Notes: generated by a model not told the origin, from the sequence alone. Positions 34,483-46,590 are shown, numbered from the stretch's first letter. The stretch is 64,000 nucleotides of DNA from Nymphalis io (GCF_905147045.1 NC_065891.1:9557001-9621000), one strand, 5' to 3'. Numbers and translations are program-made.

Positions 34483-36601
34483 ACGATATACGACAGCTGC
34501 AGGACGTTAAGAAACAACAACAAAGAAAAGTCCAACATTTTCAACGCCCTAGGTTGAAGAATCAATTTCGTCCTGGTCCGGGGCAGCAATTTTAAAACTT
34601 AGGTTTGGTATGCCAGTTTCATGTTTGCGATAGGTAATTCCATATTCATAGTCGGTAGGTACATAGGAATTAATATTGAAATGACTCTCATTTTATGAAG
34701 TAGAACAAGATAAGTAAGTACCTAATTGCTTTCCCGGAATGAGTCGAATTCAAAATATGTCACTGCAGAAATTATAACTGGATAGATACAGATAGATCTG
34801 ACTCCCAGTAACTACTAGTTTTCTTTTAAATTCTTTATCACATTCCACAATACAATAGTTTTGCATTACATTTAATTTGTGGAAGACTGAATAAGGAGAT
34901 GCAAACATTCAACAAATACGTATTAACCTTTTGCTCATAATCAAAATTTAATTAATAACCAGTTGTGAAAAGTTCCCTCCTTTGTTAGAAGTAATTTGAG
35001 TGCCATGGTTTTAGAATTTAAGACGTTTTTGAAAGTCGACAATATATTGTATTGATTGATTTATCAAACGAAAGCAATAGGAAATTATTATGAGCGCCTT
35101 AATTTGGTATCAGAATTAATAGTGTAAAACAAATAATTTACCACAATTTCAATATTTGAGAAGCTTAGGGTATTTTTAAAAATTAGAGATAATTATATAA
35201 AAGTATCAAAAGATTTATTAGAGCTACGTAATTATTTGATATAGAAATGTAGGGTTATATTACATACGAATATTATATAATTGACGTGTCGAAATGAATA
35301 TCTTATTAAATGTACTTAAAGTTACAGAAACACCAGATTGTGAATTATTGGCAGTAAACTGCTTGATATGTTGGGAATTTGATTTTATTGCAAGGGGCCA
35401 TGAAGATCTAAAACATTTATCACTATTTCGCACACTTCTTAAGTATAACGTATTATATTTAGCGTTTTGGAATATTTATTATTCTAGAAAGTAACAACTC
35501 TTTAGATGTTATAAATAAGTTGACTATATCTTTGTGAAGCTTGAGAGAACCAAGCAAATAATTTAAAAAGTTCGTTTATTTAATTTGTGTCTTATCACAA
35601 TTTTCGATTCCTTTGCGTTAAATCTCACTGCAAATATTTTCGTAACGAACTTTATGTGCAATCTATTTTTATAGGCTGACTTATTATGGTAGGTAGACAT
35701 ACCTAATCGGAGTTAACGAACGCGTCATGCGCAATATCATTTCTACTTTACAGATTTTGTATAAATAGGTCATATAAAATTATTTATAATATATTTATTA
35801 ATTTTGTAATTAACTTTAAGATTTAATTGTCTGGTTTATTCTAGAATCAGGGAGTGATGTGTGCTCACATTGTGAGATTTCGAGTGAATGTAGTTCGGAG
35901 TTTTGAATGGTATAATCTTTACGATCGTAATAATTCTTAAATTATAGTAATTTATCTAAATTAAAGGATGACGCGATGATCGCTATCACTTTATGATTAA
36001 AAATACCTAGCATCTCGGTAAACTCGGCGGTATTATGGTACGTATGCGTGTTTGGCTTGTTTTATCACTGCCGATATAATATTTAAACCACATTTTAATA
36101 GTAAGTCTTTGATAAATCTATACTATTTCTAACTTGTTCAATTTTGTAGTGATATTTACTGTGTACCTAAATGTTTGGAACAAAATGTACCGATGTTTGT
36201 ATCTTTAGGTTTTAAATTATTAAATGGATACTCAGTCAGTGTTATAGATACTTACCAAAAATTAAAAATTTGGATCCTCTACATATTTAAATATATAATT
36301 AATATAAATGTCTATTTGAATAAATTAAATAATACTTATGTGATCGTTCGTTTTATTTTCTACTTACTTCCTGTTATTTGTGGTATTTCAATAGAACGTT
36401 ATAAGAAAAACGCAAATACCCAAAAATAATATCTAGTCTCGATAATGGACTCATATTTTTAAAAATATTCAACATTATGAAGTCATCCGGCATAAGTCGG
36501 TAAAAAATTTTAAACTTAGCAAACTGGCGTTCTTGTCAATTACACTGATATTAAAATAATGTCGTAAGACGTAATGATAATATAATATTTACTAGGTAAC
36601 G
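34483..36601. other. otopetrin 3' UTR and intergenic DNA
   Basis: No clear polyadenylation signal is close to the stop. An overlapping open frame extends to 34595. The rest is AT-rich, without repeats or exons that I recognise. Confidence 0.5.
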
Positions 36602-36639
36602 GATATAAGGTAGAGTACACATATACTCTACCTTATATC
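36602..36639. repeat. perfect inverted repeat (16-bp arms, 6-base loop)
   Basis: GATATAAGGTAGAGTA at 36602-36617 is the exact reverse complement of 36624-36639, separated by CACATA. It could form a stable hairpin in single-stranded DNA or RNA. It sits between the otopetrin and FAM174 genes. Confidence 0.85.
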
Positions 36640-36921
36640 TTTTTTCTCTACGATTAGGAATATAAATAAGTGTTAAATAAGCATAAAAAAACATAGTTAA
36701 ATTTAATTTCAAAAGTACGATAATTTTCATTTATATATTATTACAATGCAATTTACAACATGCAATTTATATAAAAATGTGTTAGTATAATAATTGGAAC
36801 ATCTATAAAAATTAATTATTCATTTGTAGGTGTTTAATAGAGACAAAATAATTCAGAAAAATTAATAGCAGTGCAACTTTGAAGATTATATTATTGATTT
36901 GTTGTCTATTTCCTTGTCTAT

Positions 36922-36973
36922 TGTCAATGTAAATTTGACAAGTGACATTTTTGATTTGAAATATCAGCTGTCA
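36922..36973 (+). promoter_or_regulatory. TGACA/TGTCA cluster upstream of the FAM174 gene
   Basis: TGTCA at 36922 and 36969 and TGACA at 36936 and 36943 give four copies in 52 bp, about 290-340 bp before ATG 37262. TALE homeodomain proteins bind TGACA/TGTCA cores. A promoter role is inferred from spacing and position only. Confidence 0.35.
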
Positions 36974-37261
36974 GAAGTTAAATATTACTCATAGGCCATT
37001 GTATATTTCGGTTTATTGCTCAGGTTTTTTAAACTACATTTAATTAATTATATGTATTCATATTTGCTCAGTGTATTTGTGCAATTTTTTTTTTAAACGT
37101 CGTTTATGTTAACGCCATTGTTCAAGAATTGGTCATCAGTTTCTAATTGGTGTGCATAATTGATGGGAGGAAAAATTAGTATTAATTAAACAAATATGAT
37201 AGAAACCTCATTGGAATAGAGATTCATTGATAAATGTGTAGTAGTTTAAACTTTATTTAAT

Positions 37262-37694
37262 ATGATAATACGAGTTTCCTTAGTGTTCCTCTTCCTAACA
37301 TGTGCTAAAACAACAGAAGATGTTTACAATACAGCTAACAATGATGCCAATTTAGACAACGTGTATAATAGGCCATCCAGCCGTCATCATGTAAAATTAT
37401 CGCAACTTCGTAAACGAGAAGCTGAGTCACTGCCGAAACAGATTACAGACAATGCTGATACAAAATCATCTTTAGCAAATACAGATACAGCTCAGCAGGG
37501 AACTGGATCTATTAGCCGACCACTAAATGATGGTCCCAATAAGGAAATTGCAGCTGATAATAAGGGAGTACCTTCACATGATGGACTAAGTGAAGGAGGT
37601 ATTGGTAAAGTAAATGTTAATTCGTTACCAGTGTCAACAGTACAGTCTGATGTAAAAATACAAAGCAATAGTAATGTACTGGATAGTCCCATAG
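37262..37694 (+). CDS. FAM174-like exon 1
   Basis: ATG 37262 starts MIIRVSLVFLFLTCAKTTED, a signal peptide. The remainder is polar, with a dibasic-like LRKREA near residue 54 that could be a processing site. Donor G|GTAAAT at 37694, phase 1. Confidence 0.88.
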
Positions 37695-39455
37695 GTAAAT
37701 AAATTGAATTAATTATTTGGTATTTATGATAAATTGTTATAATGAACTATAATTACATTACCATTGTACTGTTCTTAACAATATTGAATCCCTGGCTTAT
37801 GATTACTTGCTTTAGTTAAAACTTACAGCATTAATATATAAAACTATATATGAAAAATAACTTTAATTAAAAAATGGTTTTTATTAGATTTTTCATTGAC
37901 GCCTTTGCTTAGAATTTCACTCTGAGTATATGTATCTTTTGAGTATTTGTTATTTAGAATATGGTAATAATGTTACCACTGGTAATTTCAATAACTTTTC
38001 AAAATATATTCAATCTTTTATTTTATTTTCATATGTTACATATACAATCTTACAGTTTTCATTTGTTCCAATAAACAAAAAAGTTCTATATTAGTCAATT
38101 TATAAACTTATTTTCTTTGCTTATAAATATTTACATTTTTTGTTGGCACAAGTATTTAAAGAATACAAATAATGTTTCAGGTAATATCACAAAGTTAAAT
38201 GAAACACTCCTGAAAACAAATGCAACTGTTGTAAATAAAACTATTACTGTGGCATCGACGGAAGCTGAGAGTAGTCTTGATCTGAACAATCCCGGTGTTG
38301 TTAAAAGAGGTCTTATTGTTTTTGGTGGATTTAGTCTCCTGGCTGTTGCATACTTCATATTTTACAGGTATTTAAATTTATTACAATTTTTAAATGACTA
38401 AATAAGAAATAGTAATTAATTCAATATTATATAGTTTATAAATGTTCAAAATATCAAATATCATCGTTACTATTGCATAATTACAAAAGTAGAGGAACTC
38501 TCTCTTTTAATCATGTTCTGAGAGTTACCATTAAACTCAGATTATAACAGTCAAAGTTCAAATAGATAATAAAACACATTACTATCATATACTTATTATT
38601 GTACAATATATAAGCTGTCTCAGATAATTTTGATAGGGATACATAATACATTGTTATTCTTTTAGAATTTAATTATTAAATAAATAAATTCTCTTAAATA
38701 AATATTAGAAGTCTCTCATTTTATAGAAAAAATAAATTAATGTATCCAACAATAACAGAGAGAAATTTTAGAAGTTGTATATGTAGCTATTACATAATTA
38801 CTACCTACCTGCACAAGTTCTCCCAAGTATAACATTGGTTTAGTTGTTAGAACGACATTCTGTTATAAAAGAATCCTTGATTTCTACTATGAGAATGATC
38901 ATTGACAGCATTCTCAATGAGTGTATATATTTGCTACTTAAAGAACAGATCTGTTAATAATTTGACATATAAAATAAATGTATCGTATCTATATAAAATC
39001 ATGTATAGCATTCTTGCAAATGACACAATCAGACTTATGTTCATACCAGTTTCGGTCCGCAGTGTTACTCCGGAAACCATCATTAATTATTATCTTTTTT
39101 TTATTACAGAAAAAAGAATCAAAAATATGATAGCGGCAATGCACACAATACAAATGATGCTAATCAATTCAGGTATGGTGTCCTCCAATCAGATGATCGG
39201 AGAGACAATCTCGAACTATCTCGAATACCACTAACTATGGAGTCTGATGAAGACGAAGATGAAGATTTAGAAATATTTGACTTAGAACAAAAGAAGAAAT
39301 CTCTCTCTTATGTTAATCTCCAAACTAACGATGAGGACATTGTATTGCATAGTTCTAAGGATGAATCAAAAAATAATCTATTGTTAGACATAGAAGATGG
39401 ACCATCTGACACTTTGATTAATTGGTCGAGTAATGGTAACAAATCAATATTATAA
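37262..39455 (+). CDS. FAM174-family single-pass membrane protein (3 exons, spliced)
   Basis: Coding segments 37262-37694, 38181-38367 and 39110-39455 sum to 966 nt (321 residues plus stop). The order is signal peptide (about residues 1-15), a long polar lumenal region with four N-glycosylation sequons near residues 146, 151, 158 and 163, one membrane segment about 188-206 (GLIVFGGFSLLAVAYFIFY), then a cytosolic tail with FRYGVL, DNLEL and the acidic ESDEDEDEDLEIFDLE. The RYGVL..NLEL.P...DEDED...FD pattern after the membrane segment is the FAM174/DUF1180 signature. The family is little characterised; members are type I membrane proteins of the secretory pathway. The ectodomain is longer than I recall for vertebrate members. 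Confidence 0.85.
38181..38367 (+). CDS. FAM174-like exon 2 (sequons and membrane segment)
   Basis: Acceptor TTTCAG, donor AG|GTATTT. It encodes NITKLNETLLKTNATVVNKT with four overlapping-spaced sequons, then the membrane segment after VVKRG. Phase 1 in, phase 2 out. Confidence 0.88.
39110..39455 (+). CDS. FAM174-like exon 3 (cytosolic tail)
   Basis: Acceptor TTACAG at 39104-39109. It encodes KKNQKYDSGNAHNTNDANQ, RYGVLQSDDRRDNLEL, an Asp/Glu cluster and a Ser/Asp-rich end, stop at 39453-39455. The upstream in-frame ATG at 39237 is internal, not a start. Confidence 0.88.
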
Positions 39456-39622
39456 TTATAAGTTGCCTATGTTTGTACAAATAATGTCCGTGATAGACAA
39501 ATGAAAAATTCCATATGTATTGGAACAGATTGGTGTCTTCTTAACAGAACAAATGTGAAACTGCAAATTAATATTATAATTATCTAATAGTAATTACATA
39601 TAATGTTAAATGAACAGCACCA

Positions 39623-39772
39623 AATAAAACAACTGAAGTACGCAATCTTTAAAGAAATTGGAGTTTTAAAGTTCCAGAAGAACACAGAAAAAAGTTACGA
39701 ATAGCTCGAGGCTCAAGCCTTGGGGCATAAACGCATTTCTTTATATTTTTTAACCAGTGTTTAAATAATAAA
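39623..39772 (+). terminator. candidate polyadenylation signals of the FAM174-like gene
   Basis: AATAAA occurs at 39623-39628 and again at 39767-39772, about 170 and 310 bases after the stop. Either is a plausible cleavage signal. Confidence 0.45.
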
Positions 39773-40165
39773 TAGTCTGTAATGAAATTAAACATTATAA
39801 AAACTTGGAAAAAAACAATAAGCCATAAAAATATTTCTAAAAAAAGTAGAATATGTGATTTATTCGCAAATTACGCAATGATAAGTAATATGAAAAATGA
39901 CAATTTACTTAATGACTGTTGAGTAAAATAGCTTCTATTTCGTTTAAACTTATTTCATTTTAGTATTTGGTATCACATTAAATATTCGAAAGTTAAAAAT
40001 CTAACCATTTAGTTTCATATGTACTTACTTTTAGTAGCATAGACAAGTTATAATTGCTGATTTATCTTTTATTTATTTTTAAAACTCTACAAATTTGTCT
40101 AAATCCAATATGTGTTCCACCCATATCTGTTATAAGGCTTAGAGAAATTTAAGAATTTTATTTCA

Positions 40166-40234
40166 ATTCTGTAACAGCCTGTGAATGTCCCACTGCTGGG
40201 CTAAAGGCCTCCTCTCCTTTTTTTTTCAGGGGAA
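40166..40234 (-). mobile_element. SINE-B 3' end fragment
   Basis: GTAACAGCCTGTGAATGTCC, CACTGCTGGGCTAAAGGCC and TCCTCTCC are the reverse complement of the SINE-B end. Only about 70 bases remain. Confidence 0.75.
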
Positions 40235-42377
40235 GGTCAATTACCCTTACGTGATTGAAACGAACAACGAAATAAGTTTTTTTCTTCAACAGAATCAAAA
40301 GCAATGTTGTATTTATGTAATAATAATGATCTTCCATATGCAATATTGTTATAAAAAAATGGTTTTTATAAGAATAGGTGAACTAAAAATAATTTAATTC
40401 TGTTTAAACAAACAAGTAAAAAATTTTAACAATCTAAATAAAAATTACACCATAAATAAAACCTTTTAAGTTTTTTTCAATTGATATATATTTGTAAAAC
40501 GAAATGTGTGTGCTATAATAAACATTTATATATTCGATGCTGTATTTTAACAATAACTGGGTTTTATTAGCATTTTCTTTTTTATTTTATGAAGTAATGT
40601 TTAAAACATGGTTAAAATATTCCATATGAATTGTATGTTTGTGATGCTCTATTTTATATGCATTTTATATTATGCTTTTTCATTGTACATGCATTTTATA
40701 TTATGCTTAATAATCTTTTTCATTGAAAATGTGTGTTTTGGGAATTTCTGGTTGTCGTTTCAGTAACAAATAGTGAAGAATGTGGAATACTACTTGTGAA
40801 CAATATTTTTTAAAAAATTCAAAATTAATTGTGTAGTAAATATTACATTTTTATTATGAGGTAAATATTAATGTTAAGGAAAAAAGTTTTATAAAAATTT
40901 AGCAATTATTTCGGCAAGTAAATTAATAACGATTTTTAAATCTATAAAAATATTTGAAATCAAATGGTTTTCAAATATTATACGGCCATCATTTATAATT
41001 GCTTCATACATTTTGTGAACTGATAATTTGTATCTTCTTTCAATACAATAATACACAGTTAAGGTACATCTAGACGGGTAAAGTTATACTGCAATGTGTG
41101 GCTGATATATTTTAAAACATAACCTGTCCTTTATATTTTGTTGCAAAAATGTATATCTTGGCAAGATATATCTGCAACAATAAGGTCTGTAATGCTCATC
41201 TACTAATATGATAATTATGTAAAAATTAGAAGAATGCCAAAAAGTTGCTCGAATTCCTTTTATACAAAACTGGCATATTATGTCATCGTAGTTAGGAAGA
41301 TTTCTAGTAAAAAAACGACACAAAAAATTTGAAAGTGTAATTTAATTTAAGTATAAAAATAGTTCTTACTATTATTTTATTTGTGTGTAATGTTTTAATG
41401 TGTGCCTTTTCCCCAGAGGCCTAAAGTCTGTGGATGCAAAGTTACGACGCTGTATGACTGGATGAAATGCAATGCAATGTATGGACGTGTAAAACTATTA
41501 CAACATTGAAAATTTATGTATCTATAAAATATATTTGGGTAATATTGCAACGCTGGTGAAGTGGGCACAAATGGCGATTACCAATCTTAGATTCTGGATT
41601 ACAATCTAATAATGGCGATCCATAATAGAGATGAACGGATTATGGTATGTAGCCGAATACCATTCAAACCAGAGGAATCAAGGAAGTCAACTGGCACACT
41701 ACGGCGTCAAAAGTTTTTACTATAGTTTCACTAGATTGTGATGCTGCCTGGTAATAAGCATGCAGGCACATTAAAATAACATTGAGATTAAAAATAAGGT
41801 ATATAAGACCAAAGACACGTAAAACACGTTTGTGGAAATACAAATACAAGAAAAAATAATTGCAATAGCTGATGTTGCTGGCAATACAAATACAACCACA
41901 CTTTGCAGTGAATATGTGTGTTTAGATTTAGTTTAATATAAATAAGACTTCAGATTTTTTTTAAATAACTTAATTGTAAATGGCTGTTATTTTTTTTGTG
42001 AACATAATTAATTTGCAGTTTACAATAATGTGATTCGCGAACTATCTCATTCTGCATATTAGAAGTCATAAGCTTTGGACTGTGATAGTAGATGAGAGAC
42101 TAGAGAAATTGTTGTACAAAATATATTTTTTCATTGATAATTATTGTTTTCGATTTGTGGATTATTGTGGATAAATGAAAATGTTCGCTCTACTTCTTAC
42201 GCCTAAAACTGTTACACTTCTAGTATTGTAAGGCTGTTCTTATATAATTAAAATGTCTAATATTTTCTTTGATGTTTTCTTACATCCTTATAATGACATT
42301 AATAACTTGAAATTAATGTTTATAGTGATTTCTTACATATGTTGCTTATATATAGTTATAAATTATAATACATTTAT
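40235..42377. other. intergenic AT-rich DNA
   Basis: No exon found. A local duplication of ATGCATTTTATATTATGCTT occurs near 40659-40708. A moderately GC-rich patch at 41540-41780 has no recognised identity. Confidence 0.45.
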
Positions 42378-42585
42378 CGAGATAGCACAGTAGTTAGAAG
42401 ACGTGAATTTTAACCTTGGGTTGCGGGTTCAGACCCTGTCTGGGTTTTATTAGCAACTTTATATTTCTATAGTCTTGAGCTCGTTAACGAACTAAACCGT
42501 TTTGCTTGCCAAAAGCTACTTGTGTTGGATACAAGGAGAAGCCTTTGGGCAGCAGTGAGACGTTTTCAGGCAGTTAATTTAGTCC
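42378..42585 (+). mobile_element. diverged tRNA-headed SINE, probably SINE-B
   Basis: CGAGATAGCACAGTAGTTAG (A-box-like), ACGTGAATTTTAACC and GCGGGTTCAGACCCTGTC (B box) make a clear SINE-B-type head. The body is heavily diverged but the end GAAGCCTTTGGGCAGCAGTG is recognisable. Confidence 0.55.
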
Positions 42586-42927
42586 TTTTTTACTTTTAAT
42601 TACCCATTCTGTTACCATGGGACACAGTTACTTTAGATATTTAAATAGTAGGTCCTTACATATGAAATTGGCGTTTTGTACGGAAGTAAAGTCAATTTGT
42701 TTTTTAGTATAAAACCATGTTCACGTTGATTGCGAACCAGTAGATAGGTACCGCAAAATTTTAAAGATATATTGATTACCTGTTATGCAACAAGCAAAGT
42801 GATGATTTATACTAGAATAGACATTGTTTGGAATTCAAAAAGTTAAATACATAATTGTCTTTATTCGAATGTGAAATAATATTCCCATATCTCAAGAATA
42901 GATTACCTATAGGAAGTTGTTTTCATA

Positions 42928-43198
42928 AAATAATAATAATAATACCCTCGGATATTATTCACACACGTCCATCTGATCCCAAACTAAGGAGAGTTTGTAC
43001 TATGGAAACCAGACAACTTATATACTACATATACTACTTTTCTTTTGTAAATATATACTTATATAGATAATTACACCCAGACTCGGGACAAACAGACATG
43101 TTCATGCACAAAAATGTGTGTCCTGGGTGGGAATCGAACTCATAACCTTCGGCGTGAAAGGCAAGAATCTACCAACCATGCCAACTGGCCCGTCATTT
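42928..43198 (-). mobile_element. SINE-C, minus strand
   Basis: Reverse complement of the copies at 20318 and 23966: AAT tail, CATCTGATCCCAAACTAAG, GACAAACAGACATGTTCATG, GGGTGGGAATCGAACTCA (B box) and GGCGTGAAAGGCAAGAATC. Confidence 0.85.
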
Positions 43199-44570
43199 AC
43201 ATATTTTAATCATGTTTTCTAAAAGTGTTACAACTTGAACTTGGCTGCTTATAAATTTTAATATAACAGGCACTAAACATGATCATCTAAGTTAGATCTT
43301 ATTCTATGAATACTAACTAAATTATTACATGAAATATTGTACTCGTACATTACAACATCATAAAAAAGCAACGAGTGTGCCTACCTGTATTGCCAGAAAT
43401 GTGGAGACTTAGCATTTTATTTTGTACGAAAGCACGTACGAGCCGTGTCCGTCTGCGACATTGAGATAAACGAACCGGCACATTCAACTACGGATGGGAT
43501 AATCTTGTTGTTCCCAGTTAAATAGATACAGGGAGCAAGTATTTTTACGGTTGGTACCTAAGCTTATTATGCTGGCTCATTTTAATAGACATTTGTTTTA
43601 AAATTTAAATTGAAAAATGGCAACTGATTATTCGTATAAAATTATTTTTCATACATTTATTTTATAACACTTTATTTTAATATACGTTAGACTTTTGGCA
43701 TATTTAGTATTAGGTAATATTTTATAATAATAATAATTAAAGTAACCTTCATCTCTTAACATGAAGTCCGATGTGTCTCTATGGCACGGCGGCCTGTTAT
43801 TTCGAAGCCGAATTAATTATGCCTTAAGCCATGTAATAATATTATTACCTGTTCTATCTGTATTATTGTCACTATATATCTTTTGTATTCTTTATTTAAA
43901 TATGCACTATTTATATGTTACTTATTACAGAGTTATCAGAATCAAAGATACTAGGAATAAATCATAGATGATTTAGTACTTTTTAAGGTATTGAAATATT
44001 GCTCAGAAATTGAATGTTTACTGGTGTTTCTATTGATACAACAATATAATTATAACCGAATAAAATCTGGACATATCGTTATACATATTCGCACTCCCTT
44101 GTGATGCAAATGTTAAATAATTGATAGGTACGTTTCCCCCTTAGGTACATGCGCGTTCGAATAAAACCCTAAAAATAAAAATTAGCACTCAAGAAGGTAC
44201 TTATAGAGACTACTATAAGAATGCCATTCTGTCGATTTATTAAATTTCGACCATTTGCTTAGTAAGTAGGCTGATTAAAATTAATCAATCAATAATGTAG
44301 ACCATTGATGTTCTAATAAAAACAAGTAATTGTTTTTAATAAATTAATAAATAAGGTAGGCTTCATACACACGTTAAGCAATGTAATAAGGACAGTCAGT
44401 AAAACGGAACTGTGTGTGATCGATGTTGCCTTATTTTTGTTTCACGTTCACGCTTACCACATCTTGATGTTTCAGATGTGGTGTAAGTAGAAGATAAAGC
44501 GTATTTACTTATTTGGATTAATTTCAAATGTAATTAAATTAAATAAAACATTATATTATTAATGATTTTA
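43199..44570. other. intergenic DNA
   Basis: No gene found. A GC-richer, apparently single-copy patch lies at about 43370-43560. Confidence 0.45.
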
Positions 44571-44862
44571 CTGATGGTAGGGCTTTGTGCAAGCTTGTCT
44601 GGGTAGGTACCACCCACTCATTAGAATATTCATATTCTACCGCAAAACAGCAGTACTTGTTATTGTTGTGTTCCGGTTTGAAGGTTGAGTGAGCCAGTGT
44701 AATTACAGGACATAAAATCTTAGTTCCCAAGGTTGGTGGCGCATTGGCTATGTAAGCGATGGTTAACATTTCTTACAATGCCAATGTCTAAGGGCGTTGA
44801 TGACCACTTTTCATCAGATAACCCATATGCTCGTCCGCCTTCCTATTCTATATAAAAAAAAG
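44571..44862 (+). mobile_element. SINE-A, full-length
   Basis: Runs from CTGATGGTAGGGCTTTGTGC to CCTATTCTATATAAAAAAAA. It has a small duplication (AATATTCATATTCTACCGC) and a short deletion in the ACAGGCACAAGGGACAT segment. Confidence 0.9.
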
Positions 44863-45284
44863 ATCAGATTTATATAAATCGAAAATTGGAATAAATTAGT
44901 GAAACCTATTATAACTCATAAACAAAAAGTAGTTTTCATAATATCATATATATACATACTGTAAAATATTTGTATATCTACCAAATATTTGATGTGAAAG
45001 TATGTATCTCAGCTGAAAAAATAAAATTACATTTTATACAGTATACGTATTATGTACATATATAAATAGAGGGTCGGAGCGTTCGAAATGTTTGAATTTT
45101 GCTGTAATCAGAAAATACGAAAATTTAAATAAAATAAAAATAAAGTCATTGTTACCATATATTTCCCTAACTTAAATATTATTTTATTTTTAAACACGTT
45201 TTTAATTTAATTACATAATAAGGTCTATTCGCTTGTAACTTATTTCGTCTTTATATAGTTCGTTTTTCATGACTTGCACCATCA

Positions 45285-45412
45285 CTTAGGGACGACGAGG
45301 GCCGCGAGGGGTAGGGTTCGGCCGGACCGGGCGGAAATGAAAAATAAACACGTCCGGACGTCGCATGGCGCCGGCCGCTGAAAATGGAGGGGCGACGCGA
45401 CTTCGACGATCT
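45285..45412. promoter_or_regulatory. isolated CpG-rich patch
   Basis: About 130 bp of GC- and CpG-rich sequence in AT-rich surroundings, with GGGCCGCGAGGGG, GGCCGGACCGGGCGG and GGCGCCGGCC. It holds a 12-bp palindrome ACGTCCGGACGT at 45350-45361. ATG at 45384 opens only a short frame (MEGRRDFDDLRYITD). It could be a promoter, a non-coding first exon or an enhancer. No flanking exon supports a gene. Confidence 0.35.
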
Positions 45413-45820
45413 ACGTTATATTACTGACTGAGTTATTAATTCAAGCAATAACATATGTATTTTTTTATTATACCTATTCCTGTATTATATTTACAGGGTT
45501 TTAATTATATGTAAAAATAACAAGTATTTTGCCTATTATATATTATTGGACTTATAACCGATTTTTTTGAATCGGTAATTATTACAAAATTATAATATGG
45601 AATCGATATTGTTTAATAATATTTATTTAATATTTTACAATTAAAATTATAACATTTAATATTAAATAATAGAATAATAAAATAGGTGGGACAATTAAAT
45701 AACTTAATACTTTATAATTAAGATTATTTTTACTTATGTGATGTGTGTAATTAAAGAGTGATTATGAAAACAAAAAACTTCATGATTATTTGTTTGTAGT
45801 TATGTATAGGTAAAATATAA

Positions 45821-46117
45821 TAGCCGAGATGGCCCAGTAGTCAAAGAACGCGTGAATCTTGACCGATGATTGTGGATTCAAAACGGGCAAGCATCACTGA
45901 ATTTTCATGTGCTTAATTTGTGTTTATAATTCATCTCGTGCTTGAGGGTGAAGGACAACATCGCGAGGAAACCTGCATATGTCTAAAATCACTGAAGTTC
46001 TGCCACATGTGTATTCCACCAACCCGCATTGGAGCAGCGTGATGTAATAAGCTTCAAGCCTTCTCTTTAAAAAGGAGTGGAGGCATTAGCTCATCAGTGG
46101 GACATTCACAGGTTGGT
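45821..46117 (+). mobile_element. SINE-B, full-length reference copy
   Basis: Head: GCCGAGATGGCCCAGTAG (A-box region), AACGCGTGAATCTTGACCG and GGATTCAAAACGGGCAAGC (B-box region, slightly decayed). Body: TTTTCATGTGCTTAATTTG, GAGGAAACCTGCATATG, CCACATGTGTATTCCACC, AACCCGCATTGGAGCAGC. End: GTGGGACATTCACAGG. No coding capacity. Confidence 0.9.
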
Positions 46118-46399
46118 TTTATAAGAAAATATTTATTGCATTAAATCTTGCTTTTCTTTTAAAATTATTAGTATCGTAGGGGAAGTTTGTCAAAACTGCT
46201 CATATATTTTTATAGAGAATAGAAGTCGTAAGTCGGCTGGCGTAATAGGCTGTACCTTTTTGCACACGTATTAAACGAGATTTATGTTAGAAAATTACCT
46301 TTTTTTAATTAATATTACAAGCCGTTATTGCACTCAGTAATAGGTTATAAAAGTCCCGATGGGGCGTTCTTCTCCAAAGGAGATGCCTTTTCGAGAAGA

Positions 46400-46590
46400 A
46401 CGTCCGTATATTCCATCACGGTGCTCCAATGCGGGTTGCTGAATAAACATGTGACAGACTCGACGCTAGTAGACGTGCAGGTTGCTTCTCGATGTCTTTT
46501 TGTTCCGCCAAATACGAGATGAATTATAAACACAACATAAGCACATGGAAAATCAGTGGCATTTGGCTGGGTTTAAATTTTGACTGCCAA
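46400..46590 (-). mobile_element. SINE-B fragment, minus strand
   Basis: Reverse-strand landmarks: CACGGTGCTCCAATGCGGG, AACATGTGACAGACTCGACG, GTGCAGGTTGCTTCTCGATG, ATGAATTATAAACACAACAT and AGCACATGGAAAATCAGTGG. Old and substituted. It abuts the Tc1 relic. Confidence 0.7.

Noticed and set aside
37492..37692. Minus-strand 66-codon open frame
   Set aside because: It is antisense to exon 1 of the FAM174-like gene and has no supporting features.
38902..39234. Plus-strand 110-codon open frame overlapping FAM174-like exon 3
   Set aside because: It uses a different frame from the spliced gene and has no recognisable domain.
44551..44769. Repeated short proteins resembling PVITLAHSPFKPEHN at several loci (7686, 44551, 51433, 62020)
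   Set aside because: The recurring peptide is only the minus-strand reading of SINE-A copies. No coding constraint is implied.
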